Origin: Chitinophaga sp. CF118
Lineage (GTDB): Bacteria; Bacteroidota; Bacteroidia; Chitinophagales; Chitinophagaceae
NCBI RefSeq assembly: GCF_900112615.1
Contig: NZ_FOMK01000001.1
Location: forward strand, 248,001 to 312,000
DNA: 64,000 nt
Direction: 5' to 3'
Shown here piece by piece: positions 26,959-37,387 of the stretch; position 1 is the stretch's first letter; each line of letters starts with the position of its first letter. A program made the position numbers and the translations under genes. Below the pieces are notes generated by a model that was not told the origin of the DNA, did no database searches, and saw only the letters and a list, made by a program, of their open reading frames with translations.

Positions 26959-26966
26959 CAAAAGTA
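26959..26966 (-). promoter_or_regulatory. Candidate -7 box of purM
   Basis: Minus-strand TACTTTTG fits TAnnTTTG, 30 nt before the ATG. The -33 box is unclear. Confidence 0.4.
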
Positions 26967-27070
26967 ACAGATTCGTTACTATTTTGGACCAATACCGGCT
27001 AAACCGGGACTATTCTCCCACGTAAATGTTGTATTTTGCATATGAATAAAGATCGTTTTACAGGCGTTTT

Positions 27071-28006
27071 ATGCAGATACACAGGGACCTAACCCATTTG
27101 CCAGCTTTAAGGCGGGCAGTTATAACTATCGGAACTTTTGATGGTGTTCATACCGGCCACCGTCATATTATACAGCAATTACAACAGGCAGCAGCAGTTT
27201 GTGAAGGAGAAACAGTGATCATAACATTTGATCCGCATCCGCGGGAAGTACTGCAACCCGGCACTAACGAAGTTCGTTTACTCACCACGCTGGACGAAAA
27301 GATAGAGCTGTTGGCAAAACAGGGAATAGACCACCTGGTGATCGTCCCTTTTACAAAAGCGTTTTCTGAACTGTCTGCACAGGCTTACCTGGAAGACTTT
27401 CTCATTGAAACATTTAAGCCCCATACCATCATTATCGGCTATGATCACCGTTTCGGACATAATCGTGAAGGGGGACTGGAGTTACTGGAAGCAGAACAAA
27501 GCAGATATGGCTTTCAACTAATAGAAATCCCGCAGCAGATAGTACATGACCTTTCCGTCAGCTCTACCAAGATCCGTAAAAGTTTACAGGAAGGGGATAT
27601 CCAGCTGGCCAACGAATTACTTGGATACAAGTATTTCCTGCAGGGGACTGTTATTCACGGAGATAAAATGGGCCGTCAACTGGGTTATCCCACAGCTAAT
27701 ATGCACCTGCCGGATGCCCGCAAACTGGTTCCTGCCCAGGGCATCTATGCCATAAAAGTATATTTGCAGAAATATGATACTCCCTTAAATGGAGTAATGA
27801 GCATCGGCACCCGGCCCACCTTTAATGGTACCGATCTCAGGCTGGAAGCACATGTGTTTGACTTTAATGAAGAGATTTATGACCAGATTATAAGAGTGGA
27901 AATGATCAGCTTTATACGTGCCAATCAGAAATTTGACAATGTAGAAGCGCTGATCACCCAAATAGATAAGGACAGTCTTATCGCCCGGCAAATGCTGATG
28001 TACTGA
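27071..28006 (+). CDS. ribF: Bifunctional riboflavin kinase / FAD synthetase
   Basis: Phosphorylates riboflavin to FMN and adenylates it to FAD. The N-terminal nucleotidyltransferase domain has ITIGTFDGVHTGHRHII (residues 17-33) and IIIGYDHRFGHNREG; VSSTKIRKSLQEGDI follows near 170. The C-terminal kinase has GDKMGRQLGYPTANM (near 197-211) and EAHVFDFNEEIYDQ. 311 residues is normal. It converges with holA; the two stops are 4 nt apart within a hairpin. Confidence 0.96.
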   Translation: MQIHRDLTHLPALRRAVITIGTFDGVHTGHRHIIQQLQQAAAVCEGETVIITFDPHPREVLQPGTNEVRLLTTLDEKIELLAKQGIDHLVIVPFTKAFSELSAQAYLEDFLIETFKPHTIIIGYDHRFGHNREGGLELLEAEQSRYGFQLIEIPQQIVHDLSVSSTKIRKSLQEGDIQLANELLGYKYFLQGTVIHGDKMGRQLGYPTANMHLPDARKLVPAQGIYAIKVYLQKYDTPLNGVMSIGTRPTFNGTDLRLEAHVFDFNEEIYDQIIRVEMISFIRANQKFDNVEALITQIDKDSLIARQMLMY

Positions 28007-28021
28007 CAAATCAGTACATCA
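27996..28021. terminator. Hairpin spanning the ribF and holA stop codons
   Basis: A perfect 11-bp inverted repeat (27996-28006 with 28011-28021, loop CAAA) is made of the last codons of both genes, each ending ATG TAC TGA. There is no T-run. It could form in either transcript. Confidence 0.5.
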
Positions 28022-29006
28022 TCTTATATACCAGTTCTTTCATCAGTTCACCATCTTCAACTCCGCTATCATTAATACCAATGCTGCGTAAATTATAAGC
28101 ATGCAGTAAAAGAATGGCCTTTTCAGCACCCTCTGCCCCATATTGACGGGCAGCGCTGATATAGTCCTTTACAAAGAAAGGATGTACGCCCAGGGCGGCC
28201 GCTATTTCCTTTTCACCCCCTTTCACCCCAAAAACGATGTTCATTTTACTGAAGAAATTATAAAGAGCGGGAAGCACCATTTGTATAGGGCCGGCTTTAG
28301 GATTGGCCGAAAAATAATGGATAATACGCATTACTTTGGTGATATCCTTCTGACCTATAGCGTTTTGTAATTCAAATACATTGTATTCCTTACTGATCCC
28401 TACATATTTCTCAATATCGTTCTCATCTATCTTTTTACCCTCCGGCAGGTTCACCAGCAGTTTATCTATCTCATTAGCCATCCGGGCCAGGTCATTACCA
28501 ATATGATCTACCAGCAGAATGCCTGCTTTCTGGGAAATGGCCCTTCCCAATCCATGCACATACGCCTCTACCCAGCCGGGTAACTGGTTATCGTACATCT
28601 TTTTGGTACTCAGCAGTACCCCCCTGTCTTTTATCAGTTTGGCGATCTTACTCCGTCCATCTATTTTACCCTGTTTATGGGCTACTACAAGAATGGTAGA
28701 TTCCAGGGGTTTATCTATATAGGATTCCAGTTTAAGGATATCTTTCATGGCCTGCGCCTCTTTCAGCACTACTACCTGTCGCTCAGCAAACATGGGATAT
28801 CTCCGGCAGGTATTTACCACCGTAGTCCAGTCTGTATCCTTTCCATACAGGATGGTGAGGTTAAATCCTTTTTCAGACTCATCCAGCAGATGTTCTTCCG
28901 CATAATTGCTTACCTGGTCAATAAAAAAGTCTTCTTCTCCTTCCAACCAATACAGGGACCGGAATTTCTTTTGTTTCCAATCTTTTATAATATCCTGATA
29001 ATCCAT
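28011..29006 (-). CDS. holA: DNA polymerase III delta subunit
   Basis: Clamp-loader subunit that opens the beta clamp. It is divergent, as usual for delta: YWLEGEEDFFIDQVSNYAEE near the N-terminus (the xxGxExxL/F-type motif), a middle region with VVVLKEAQAM and STILVVAHKQGKIDGRSK, and a helical C-terminal domain beginning near IGNDLARMANEIDKLL. 331 residues is normal. A DEDDy exonuclease gene ends 10 nt upstream on the same strand, so they are likely cotranscribed. Confidence 0.9.
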   Translation of the reverse strand: MDYQDIIKDWKQKKFRSLYWLEGEEDFFIDQVSNYAEEHLLDESEKGFNLTILYGKDTDWTTVVNTCRRYPMFAERQVVVLKEAQAMKDILKLESYIDKPLESTILVVAHKQGKIDGRSKIAKLIKDRGVLLSTKKMYDNQLPGWVEAYVHGLGRAISQKAGILLVDHIGNDLARMANEIDKLLVNLPEGKKIDENDIEKYVGISKEYNVFELQNAIGQKDITKVMRIIHYFSANPKAGPIQMVLPALYNFFSKMNIVFGVKGGEKEIAAALGVHPFFVKDYISAARQYGAEGAEKAILLLHAYNLRSIGINDSGVEDGELMKELVYKMMY

Positions 29007-29016
29007 CCTTTAATAA

Positions 29017-29742
29017 CTATTTAATATATACTATCTCCTCCGGCTGTAACAGGGGTACGCCTTTAAAACGTAATAATAATTGAGCAACGGCTATTACATC
29101 TTTCTGGCAGTAGCTGGAAATGCGGTCAAGATCCCGCTCCTCCCAATATACTTTACCTACCATGCTCCCATCAATATCATCCTTGGGTGTAGGAATGTCC
29201 AGGATGGCGGTAAGCAGTTTCAAGGAAGTATAATGCCTGAAGTCCCCAAATCTCCATAAAAGCATGGTATCCAACATGGGGATTTCCCAGGGTTTAAAGC
29301 CATGCAATTGTAAAGGCTGGGGCAAAGATAACTGATGAATAACAGACCTCCTGCAAATAAAAGGAAGATCAAATTCTCTTATATTATGTCCGGCGAACTG
29401 GAAGCGGGGAAATTTTATATAAAATTTATTTATCAATTCTAAAAAACTGTTTAATACAATCTTTTCATCATCATCAGCAAAAGACTTTATACGTAATTGA
29501 TAACGATTGTTTTCTACATAAAAGAATCCTACTGAAATGCATACAACTTTGCCAAATTCAGCATAAAGGCCAGCCCTGTCTGCGTATGCATCTTCCCCAT
29601 CTGCCGATTCTGGCGCAGTTTTTGCATTTTTGTCCAACCATAGGGGTTTCATCCGTTCAGGTAGCTTGTCAAATGACGCCACGCCCGGAGTAGTTTCAAT
29701 ATCTAAGAGTAAAAGCTGATCCAGGGAAATATTTGGTAACAC
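29017..29742 (-). CDS. DEDDy 3'-5' exonuclease, PolB-like
   Basis: A 241-residue RNase H-fold exonuclease. The four acidic positions are visible: DIETTPG (residues 14-20), GHNIREFDLPFICRR, and YCQKDVIAVAQLLLRF (YxxxD, the DEDDy form). It resembles the free-standing polymerase-B-type exonuclease domains common in Bacteroidota. The role is presumably DNA repair or processing. The holA start is 10 nt downstream. Confidence 0.85.
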   Translation of the reverse strand: MLPNISLDQLLLLDIETTPGVASFDKLPERMKPLWLDKNAKTAPESADGEDAYADRAGLYAEFGKVVCISVGFFYVENNRYQLRIKSFADDDEKIVLNSFLELINKFYIKFPRFQFAGHNIREFDLPFICRRSVIHQLSLPQPLQLHGFKPWEIPMLDTMLLWRFGDFRHYTSLKLLTAILDIPTPKDDIDGSMVGKVYWEERDLDRISSYCQKDVIAVAQLLLRFKGVPLLQPEEIVYIK

Positions 29743-29789
29743 GTGAATAAACAGTTTATAATTTTTCTAAATTAAACAATTCTAACGTT

Positions 29790-29797
29790 TAACTTTG
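29790..29797 (+). promoter_or_regulatory. Candidate -7 box of the 29849 gene
   Basis: TAACTTTG fits TAnnTTTG, 52 nt before the ATG. The -33 region is only T-rich. Confidence 0.4.
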
Positions 29798-29848
29798 TAT
29801 TGCAAGTTTTAACCATATAAGAATTTAACTATAAAAAAACAAACAACT

Positions 29849-30811
29849 ATGACTGAGAACACATTTAACACACCAGCTCAGGGGTCACCCGGATCTGAAA
29901 AACCAAAAAGCCGCAATGGTCTTATATATGGTATCCTGATTGCAGCACTGGCCGGTACCTGGGTTTACATGCTGTATGATAAAAACAAAACTACGGATAC
30001 AATTGCCCAGCAGACTTCACAGATAGATTCTATCTCATCATCCAGGGATGCACTGCAGCAGGAATATAATGCAGCAAATGCCCGCCTGGACGATCTGATT
30101 TCTCAGAATAGTCGTATGGACAGCCTTGTTAAAACAAAAGATAAGGAACTGGCTGATATGAAATCCAGGATTTCCAGTATCCTGAGCAATAAGAATGCTA
30201 CACAGGCTCAACTGGCCGAAGCACGTAAAATGATTGAACAACTGAAAGGCAATATCGAAGGTTATACCCAAACGATAGAACGCCTGGAAGGTGAAAAAAT
30301 CATTCTCACCGGCGAGCGTGATTATGCCCGTCAGGAAAGAGATTCTTTAGGCGTACAAAAAGCACAGCTGGATAAAAAGGTTAGCCTTGGTTCCGTATTG
30401 CATGCTTCCAATATCCACCTCTTACCAATTAACGTAAAGAAAAATGGTAAAGAAGTAGAAACTACAAAGGCTAAACGCGCTGATATGATGCGTATTACCT
30501 TTGACCTGGATGAAAACAGAATTTCTGAAACCGGCGATAAAGAACTGTTTGTTGCAATCTCTGCTCCGGATGGTTCTCCATTGGCTGTAGAAGCACTGGG
30601 ATCCGGCAGATTCACACTGTCTGACGGTACTGAAAAGTTATATACCGCTAAGAAAACAGTTTCCTACACCCAGGGTGAAAAACAAACTGTAAGCATGGAC
30701 TGGAAACAGAATTCCGATTTCAAACCAGGAGATTACAGCGTAGAAATCTACCATAATGGTTATAAAATAGGTTCTGGTAAAGTAACCTTGAAGAAAGGTG
30801 GCTTGTTCTAG
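29849..30811 (+). CDS. Membrane-anchored coiled-coil protein of unknown function
   Basis: Not assigned to a known family. Residues 1-23 are cytoplasmic and polar; one membrane segment (LIYGILIAALAGTWVYMLY, 25-43) follows, then a coiled coil from about 50 to 175 with regular heptad Leu/Ile (TSQIDSISSSRDALQQEYN, MIEQLKGNIEGYTQTIERL). The C-terminal 130 residues (from SVLHASNIHLLPINVKKNG) form a beta-rich domain ending in DYSVEIYHNGYKIGSGKVTL. An envelope-spanning or sensor role is possible. It is monocistronic with a strong terminator. Confidence 0.65.
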   Translation: MTENTFNTPAQGSPGSEKPKSRNGLIYGILIAALAGTWVYMLYDKNKTTDTIAQQTSQIDSISSSRDALQQEYNAANARLDDLISQNSRMDSLVKTKDKELADMKSRISSILSNKNATQAQLAEARKMIEQLKGNIEGYTQTIERLEGEKIILTGERDYARQERDSLGVQKAQLDKKVSLGSVLHASNIHLLPINVKKNGKEVETTKAKRADMMRITFDLDENRISETGDKELFVAISAPDGSPLAVEALGSGRFTLSDGTEKLYTAKKTVSYTQGEKQTVSMDWKQNSDFKPGDYSVEIYHNGYKIGSGKVTLKKGGLF

Positions 30812-30840
30812 TAGTAGCTTGTTATAACAATATAATTTCG

Positions 30841-30870
30841 GGGGAACTTCTTAAGAAGTTCCCCTTTTTC
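30841..30870 (+). terminator. Terminator of the 29849 gene
   Basis: Perfect 12-bp palindromic hairpin (30841-30852 with 30853-30864) followed by TTTTT. Confidence 0.85.
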
Positions 30871-30875
30871 ATTAC

Positions 30876-30940
30876 AAAAGCCCTGTTGACTTCGTTTACT
30901 CACACTTAAGATAAGAGAACGAGGTCAGCAGGGCTTTTTA
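30876..30940. terminator. Second, orphan terminator-like hairpin
   Basis: Long stem (about 20 bp, two G-T pairs) between 30877-30896 and 30918-30938 with A-run before and T-run after, so it could stop transcription in either direction. No gene lies between it and the previous terminator. Confidence 0.6.
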
Positions 30941-31230
30941 TTGTACAAGACAGGTTTGTTACTTTGGTTATTTAAAACAATTTAATCCCACTACATGTTA
31001 AAACTCCTGACCGTCTGTGATAAACCAGAAAATCCTACTATCATTTTGTTAATGATTGGTTATTGTGAAAAACTCATATATAATATTATATTTAATTAGT
31101 GTTTCTTTGCATACAGCTTTAAGGTAAAGATGAGAAGCCTCCATACCTAAAAAGTACTAATCATGTGAAATCGGGGCAAATGCATTCAATTTGCAATTAC
31201 TACGTTACCCCCTAAATAAGGAACCGCATT
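30941..31230. other. Intergenic stretch before the response regulator
   Basis: With the two terminators, 30812-31230 (419 nt) has no gene. In this part no open frame or stable structure was recognised. TTTCTTTG near 31103 is a one-mismatch -7 box and would imply a leader of about 115 nt. Confidence 0.4.
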
Positions 31231-31629
31231 ATGCAGGAAAACTCTAAGCAAGTATATGTTGTAGACGATGATGAAATATTCCATTTCATTCTGAAAAAGA
31301 TGCTTGAACAGCAAAGTGAGAAGCTGGAAGTTACTTCTTTTCTCTGTGCAGAGGAAGCTATAGCAAAACTGCAATGTCTGCCCGTAACCTCACTACCTTC
31401 TCTTATTATTCTTGATATGAATATGCAAAGGATGAATGGATGGGACTTTATAGAGGCTTATCGCGACATTCAAAGTGCTATTCAGCAACAAATTCCTATT
31501 ATTATGTGCTCTTCTTCTATGGATATGAGAGACATGCAAAAAGTAAAACGGACTCCGGAGCTTAAAGCTTATATCACCAAACCACTGGACCCTTCTAAAG
31601 TAAAGTTAATCACAGATTGCCTGGCATAA
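31231..31629 (+). CDS. Receiver-only response regulator
   Basis: A CheY-like receiver domain of 132 residues with no output domain. Acidic pocket VVDDDE (residues 12-14), phospho-acceptor Asp62 in LIILDMNMQRMNGWDF, the Ser/Thr position in IIMCSSS, and Lys117 in YITKPLD. No histidine kinase is adjacent, so it is an orphan that would act by protein contact or as a phosphorelay carrier. It converges with the ABC-F gene. Confidence 0.93.
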   Translation: MQENSKQVYVVDDDEIFHFILKKMLEQQSEKLEVTSFLCAEEAIAKLQCLPVTSLPSLIILDMNMQRMNGWDFIEAYRDIQSAIQQQIPIIMCSSSMDMRDMQKVKRTPELKAYITKPLDPSKVKLITDCLA

Positions 31630-31636
31630 ATGAAAA

Positions 31637-31667
31637 ATGGTCAATTACGTTATCCGCAATTGACCAT
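31637..31667. terminator. Inverted repeat between convergent genes
   Basis: ATGGTCAATT with AATTGACCAT, 10-bp stem or more with an 11-nt centre, no T-run. Possibly a bidirectional stop signal. Confidence 0.4.
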
Positions 31668-31687
31668 CGTGTATACTGTTATCAGAA

Positions 31688-33352
<1,665 letters not shown>

Positions 33353-33444
33353 TTAAGGCGCAAAGTTACGAAATGTTTACTAGTTTATAGATACCTGCCA
33401 TATTCCTTATCTTTAACATATTGAATGTTCACAAAATCACAGCC

Positions 33445-34113
33445 ATGACAGAATACAACGAAATTTTTGAGAATAATAAGCGCTGGGTAGCCTCAAAAAT
33501 GGCTACAGATGAGAATTTTTTTGAAAAACTGGCAAAAGAGCAAAAACCGGAATACCTGTATATAGGCTGTAGTGATAGCCGGGTACCCACAAATGAGATT
33601 ATGGGTCTCGATGCAGGAGAAGTGTTTGTACACAGAAATATCGCCAATCTTGTGAATAATGTGGACCTGAACGTGATGTCTGTGATCAATTATGCAGTCC
33701 GCCACCTGCATGTAAAACATATTATTGTTTGCGGGCACTATAACTGTGGCGGCGTAAAGGCAGCCATGGAATCAGAAGACCTCGGTTTGCTGAACCCCTG
33801 GCTCCGCAATATCAGAGATGTATACCGCATTCATAAAGATGAACTAAATGCCATTGAAGACGAACATGCCCAATACAACCGGCTGGTAGAACTGAATGTA
33901 CAGGAACAATGTATAAATGTGATCAAAACAGCTGCTGTACAACAGTCATATGTGGCTAATCACTACCCTACCGTGCATGGCTGGGTATTTGATATCCATA
34001 ACGGAAAATTAATAGACCTGAAGATAGATTTCGAGAAGATCCTTCATGAAATACAGGAAATCTATGATCTGACCGGAACCGGAAGACTCATGAGGAAAAA
34101 AGGTAGCAAATGA
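33445..34113 (+). CDS. can: Beta-class carbonic anhydrase
   Basis: Interconverts CO2 and bicarbonate. From ATG 33445, the zinc ligands and catalytic pair are Cys42, Asp44 and Arg46 (YIGCSDSRVP) and His98 and Cys101 (CGHYNCGG). The 222-residue length suits the bacterial beta class. The frame opens at TTG 33421, but that would add an unusual N-terminus. It overlaps murI by 4 nt (ATGA), so the two are translationally coupled. Confidence 0.95.
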   Translation: MTEYNEIFENNKRWVASKMATDENFFEKLAKEQKPEYLYIGCSDSRVPTNEIMGLDAGEVFVHRNIANLVNNVDLNVMSVINYAVRHLHVKHIIVCGHYNCGGVKAAMESEDLGLLNPWLRNIRDVYRIHKDELNAIEDEHAQYNRLVELNVQEQCINVIKTAAVQQSYVANHYPTVHGWVFDIHNGKLIDLKIDFEKILHEIQEIYDLTGTGRLMRKKGSK

Positions 34114-34928
34114 CTGGTCCTATAGGCGTATTTGACTCAGGATACGGAGGATTGACCGTACTGAAGGAGATTATTGCGGAACTCCCGCAATATGATTATA
34201 TCTACCTGGGCGACAATGCCCGGGCTCCCTATGGCAACCGGGGCTTTGATACCATCCATGCGTATACCCTGGAATGTGTACAGCACCTGTTCCAAATGGG
34301 CTGCCCACTGGTGGTAGTGGCCTGCAATACGGCTTCCGCCAAAGCATTACGAACCATCCAGCAGAAAGATCTGCCCCTGATTTCACCCGACCGCCGGGTG
34401 CTGGGCGTGATCCGTCCTACTACGGAAATGGTGGGTACCCTCACCCAAACCGGAGAAGTAGGTATTCTCGCTACCCAGGGTACTGTTACATCAGAATCTT
34501 ACCCTATTGAGATCAGGAAGTTTTTCCCACACGTAAAAGTACATCAGCTGGCCTGCCCGATGTGGGTACCCCTGATCGAAAATAATGAGGCTGATAGTGA
34601 TGGCGCAGATTACTTTGTGAAGAAATACCTGGATCAGATCCTGACGGATGCACCAAATATTGATACACTCGTGCTGGGCTGTACCCATTATCCTATTTTG
34701 ACTAAAAAAATAAAACAGTTTTTACCAGGTGGTATTACCTTATTATCACAGGGCAAAATAGTAGCACATAGCCTGAAGGATTATCTGCATCGTCATCCTG
34801 AAATGGAAACACAGCTGAGTAAGAATGGTGTACAGAAGTTTTATACGACTGATGATCCACAGATCTTTGAGAAGTTAACAAATATATTCTTTGGTGCAAC
34901 CGTAAAAACAGAAAAAATCAATCTTTAA
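34110..34928 (+). CDS. murI: Glutamate racemase
   Basis: Makes D-glutamate for peptidoglycan. The 272-residue protein starts IGVFDSGYGGLTVLKEI with the catalytic-site Asp-Ser, has VACNTASAKALR with the first catalytic Cys near residue 74, and LVLGCTHYPILT with the second Cys near 190. It is coupled to the carbonic anhydrase gene and is followed by a 24-bp perfect terminator. Confidence 0.96.
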   Translation: MTGPIGVFDSGYGGLTVLKEIIAELPQYDYIYLGDNARAPYGNRGFDTIHAYTLECVQHLFQMGCPLVVVACNTASAKALRTIQQKDLPLISPDRRVLGVIRPTTEMVGTLTQTGEVGILATQGTVTSESYPIEIRKFFPHVKVHQLACPMWVPLIENNEADSDGADYFVKKYLDQILTDAPNIDTLVLGCTHYPILTKKIKQFLPGGITLLSQGKIVAHSLKDYLHRHPEMETQLSKNGVQKFYTTDDPQIFEKLTNIFFGATVKTEKINL

Positions 34929-34958
34929 CGGATGCTGGCCTGCATCCCCTCCCCACAA

Positions 34959-35011
34959 AAAAACACTAATAAAAAAAGATCCCAAAAGGATCTTTTTTTA
35001 TTAGTGTTTTT
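34959..35011 (+). terminator. Terminator of murI
   Basis: A perfect 24-bp stem (34959-34982 with 34988-35011) with a 5-nt loop and A-rich/T-rich stem ends; may act in both directions. Confidence 0.85.
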
Positions 35012-35042
35012 TGATTAGTAACCCGGTATATAAGTATAACAT

Positions 35043-35213
35043 AATCTCCGCAGGCCAGATATTGTTGATCATAAATACACCTTATCTGACGTGAATGACT
35101 GGTGAAGTTTAATTGAAATACTAATCTCAAACTCTTATTCAAAAGCCAAATTGAAAAACAAAACAGTCAGATGCAGTGTATTTGTGATCAACAACATCTG
35201 GCAATCTTCGCTG
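35043..35213. repeat. Dispersed inverted-repeat element, copy 1
   Basis: Two 37-nt arms (35054-35090 and 35166-35202) are inverted repeats with 32 of 37 positions matching, separated by 75 nt of A/T-rich sequence without coding capacity. The arms begin GCCAGAT and end ATCTGAC. Outside them AATCTCCGCAG (35043-35053) and AATCTTCGCTG (35203-35213) form an imperfect direct repeat. The left arm and its TCTCCGC flank recur at 53203. With the terminator it fills 34929-35217, which has no gene. Confidence 0.85.
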
Positions 35214-35217
35214 TAAT

Positions 35218-37350
35218 CTACTTCCCTTCCAATCCCAGCAAAAATGCATACTGCATTGCTATTTCCTCCAAAGGTTTAAACCGGCCGGAAGCGCCGCCAT
35301 GACCCGCTTCCATGTTCGTATGCAGGAACAGCAAGTGATGATCTGTTTTTACCTCACGTAATTTCGCTACCCATTTTGCCGGCTCCCAGTATTGCACCTG
35401 TGAATCATGCAAACCTGTTGTAACCAGCATATTCGGATATGCTTTTGCTGTAACATTATCATATGGAGAATATGACTTCATATAATCATAATAATCCTTT
35501 TTCTTTGGATTACCCCATTCATCAAATTCTCCTGTTGTTAACGGAATACTTTCATCCAGCATGGTAGTTATCACATCTACAAATGGTACGGCAGCAATCA
35601 CTCCATTCCATAATGTTGGACGCATATTCACTACAGCTCCCATCAGTAAACCACCGGCACTACCACCCATTGCATACAGATGTGTACTGTCTGTATAATG
35701 TTGTGCTATCAGATACTCTGCACAATCAATAAAATCAGTGAATGTATTTTTCTTTTTGAACAGCTTACCATCTTCATACCACTGTCTTCCCATTTCTTCT
35801 CCCCCTCTGATATGAGCGATGGCAAAAGCAAATCCTCTATCCAGTAAACTAAGACGGTTAGAGCTGAATGTGGGATCAATACTATGACCGTAAGAACCGT
35901 ATCCATAAAGGAGCAGTGGCATTTTTCCATTCTTCTCAAAGTTCTTTTTATAAACGATAGATACCGGTACTTTCACACCATCTCTGGCAACTGCGTATAT
36001 CCGTTCCGTTACGTAGTTCTTTGGATCATATCCGCCCAGCACTTCCTGTCTTTTTTTCAGTTCACTCTCCTTCGTATCCATGTTATAATCGTAGGTAGAT
36101 ACTGGCGTGGTCATAGAGGTATAAACATAACGCAGCTCCTTTGTATCAAACTCAGGATTAACAGAGGTAGAAGCTACATATGCTGGCTCGTCAAAATGCA
36201 GGTAATGATCTTCGTGCGTTTTTGTATTGATTACTCGCAGTTGTGTAAGACCATTTTTCCTTTCACTCAGTACAAGATGATTGCGGAAAAGATCGATACC
36301 TTCCAGCAATACATCAGCACGATGCGGAATTACTTCTTTCCAGTTGCTGCGCTCTGTTTTATCCAGCGGGCATTGCATCAGGCGGAAGTTTACAGCATCC
36401 CAGTTGGTAACAATATAAAACTGATCATCCTTGTGATCCACATGATACAGCATATCCTTTTGCCGGGGCTGAAAAACCTTAAATGCAGCAGTTGGTTTGG
36501 AGGCATCCAGGATACGGTATTCAGATGATAATGTACTACCACTTTCTATCAGGATATACTTTCCGGATTTACTGCGGGAAACACCTACTCCATATGTTTC
36601 ATCCTTCTCTTCAAAGATCTCTTTATCATCACTGGCAGGCGTGCCTGTTACATGACGCAGAATCTTTTCTTCCCGCAGAGTAGTGGGATTCTTTACCGTA
36701 TAAAAGAACGTTTTATTATCATTGGCCCAGGCTACACTACCGGATGTTTCTCTAATTGTTTCCGGCTGTAATTCTCCTGTTTGCAGGTTCTTGATATGGA
36801 TCACATATTGACGGCGGCTCACTGTGTCTACACCATATGCCAGCCATTGTCCATCGGGACTTACCGTCAATGCTCCTACTGAATAATAATCATGCCCAAC
36901 TGCCAGATCATTTACATTCAGGATGATTTCTTCTGTCGCTTCTGTACTTCCCTTTTTACGGCAATAAATAGGATACTCTTTTCCTTCCACATAACGGGAG
37001 TAATAGTAGTATCCGTCTTTCAGATAAGGCACACTTGCATCTGTTTCCATGATGCGTCCTTTCATCTCCTCGTATAGTTTAGTACGTAGTTGGGCAGATG
37101 ACTGTGTCATCGTATCCATATAAGCATTTTCTGCCTTCAGATAAGCTATTACACGCGGATCTTCACGATCATTCATCCAGTAATAATTATCTATCCTGGT
37201 ATCGCCATTAACTGTTAATTCCTTCTTTATTTTCTCAGCAACCGGTGGTGTTACTGTCGTTACTTCCTCTACCATAATTCTTTTTTTTTCCTTACAGGCA
37301 AACAGGCTTATGCCTGACAACATCATGCAAAATGCAGCGGATTTCCTCAT
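35218..37350 (-). CDS. ptrB: S9-family prolyl oligopeptidase, oligopeptidase B type, predicted lipoprotein
   Basis: Serine peptidase with N-terminal beta-propeller (about residues 30-430) and C-terminal alpha/beta hydrolase. Catalytic Ser in AMGGSAGGLLMG, Asp in LHDSQVQYWEPAKW, His in EAGHGGASGRF, the oligopeptidase B pattern. Its specificity is usually for peptides after Arg or Lys. Residues 1-19 (MRKSAAFCMMLSGISLFAC) look like a lipoprotein signal, so it probably sits in the envelope, unlike cytoplasmic E. coli PtrB. 710 residues. It is monocistronic. Confidence 0.93.
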   Translation of the reverse strand: MRKSAAFCMMLSGISLFACKEKKRIMVEEVTTVTPPVAEKIKKELTVNGDTRIDNYYWMNDREDPRVIAYLKAENAYMDTMTQSSAQLRTKLYEEMKGRIMETDASVPYLKDGYYYYSRYVEGKEYPIYCRKKGSTEATEEIILNVNDLAVGHDYYSVGALTVSPDGQWLAYGVDTVSRRQYVIHIKNLQTGELQPETIRETSGSVAWANDNKTFFYTVKNPTTLREEKILRHVTGTPASDDKEIFEEKDETYGVGVSRSKSGKYILIESGSTLSSEYRILDASKPTAAFKVFQPRQKDMLYHVDHKDDQFYIVTNWDAVNFRLMQCPLDKTERSNWKEVIPHRADVLLEGIDLFRNHLVLSERKNGLTQLRVINTKTHEDHYLHFDEPAYVASTSVNPEFDTKELRYVYTSMTTPVSTYDYNMDTKESELKKRQEVLGGYDPKNYVTERIYAVARDGVKVPVSIVYKKNFEKNGKMPLLLYGYGSYGHSIDPTFSSNRLSLLDRGFAFAIAHIRGGEEMGRQWYEDGKLFKKKNTFTDFIDCAEYLIAQHYTDSTHLYAMGGSAGGLLMGAVVNMRPTLWNGVIAAVPFVDVITTMLDESIPLTTGEFDEWGNPKKKDYYDYMKSYSPYDNVTAKAYPNMLVTTGLHDSQVQYWEPAKWVAKLREVKTDHHLLFLHTNMEAGHGGASGRFKPLEEIAMQYAFLLGLEGK

Positions 37351-37387
37351 AGGTTCTATAAATTGAGGATACGAATGTACAAATAGT

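Noticed and set aside
35043..35213. True 11-bp target-site duplication around the inverted-repeat element
   Set aside because: The TCTCCGC part of the left flank also precedes the second copy at 53203, so it is more likely part of the repeat itself.
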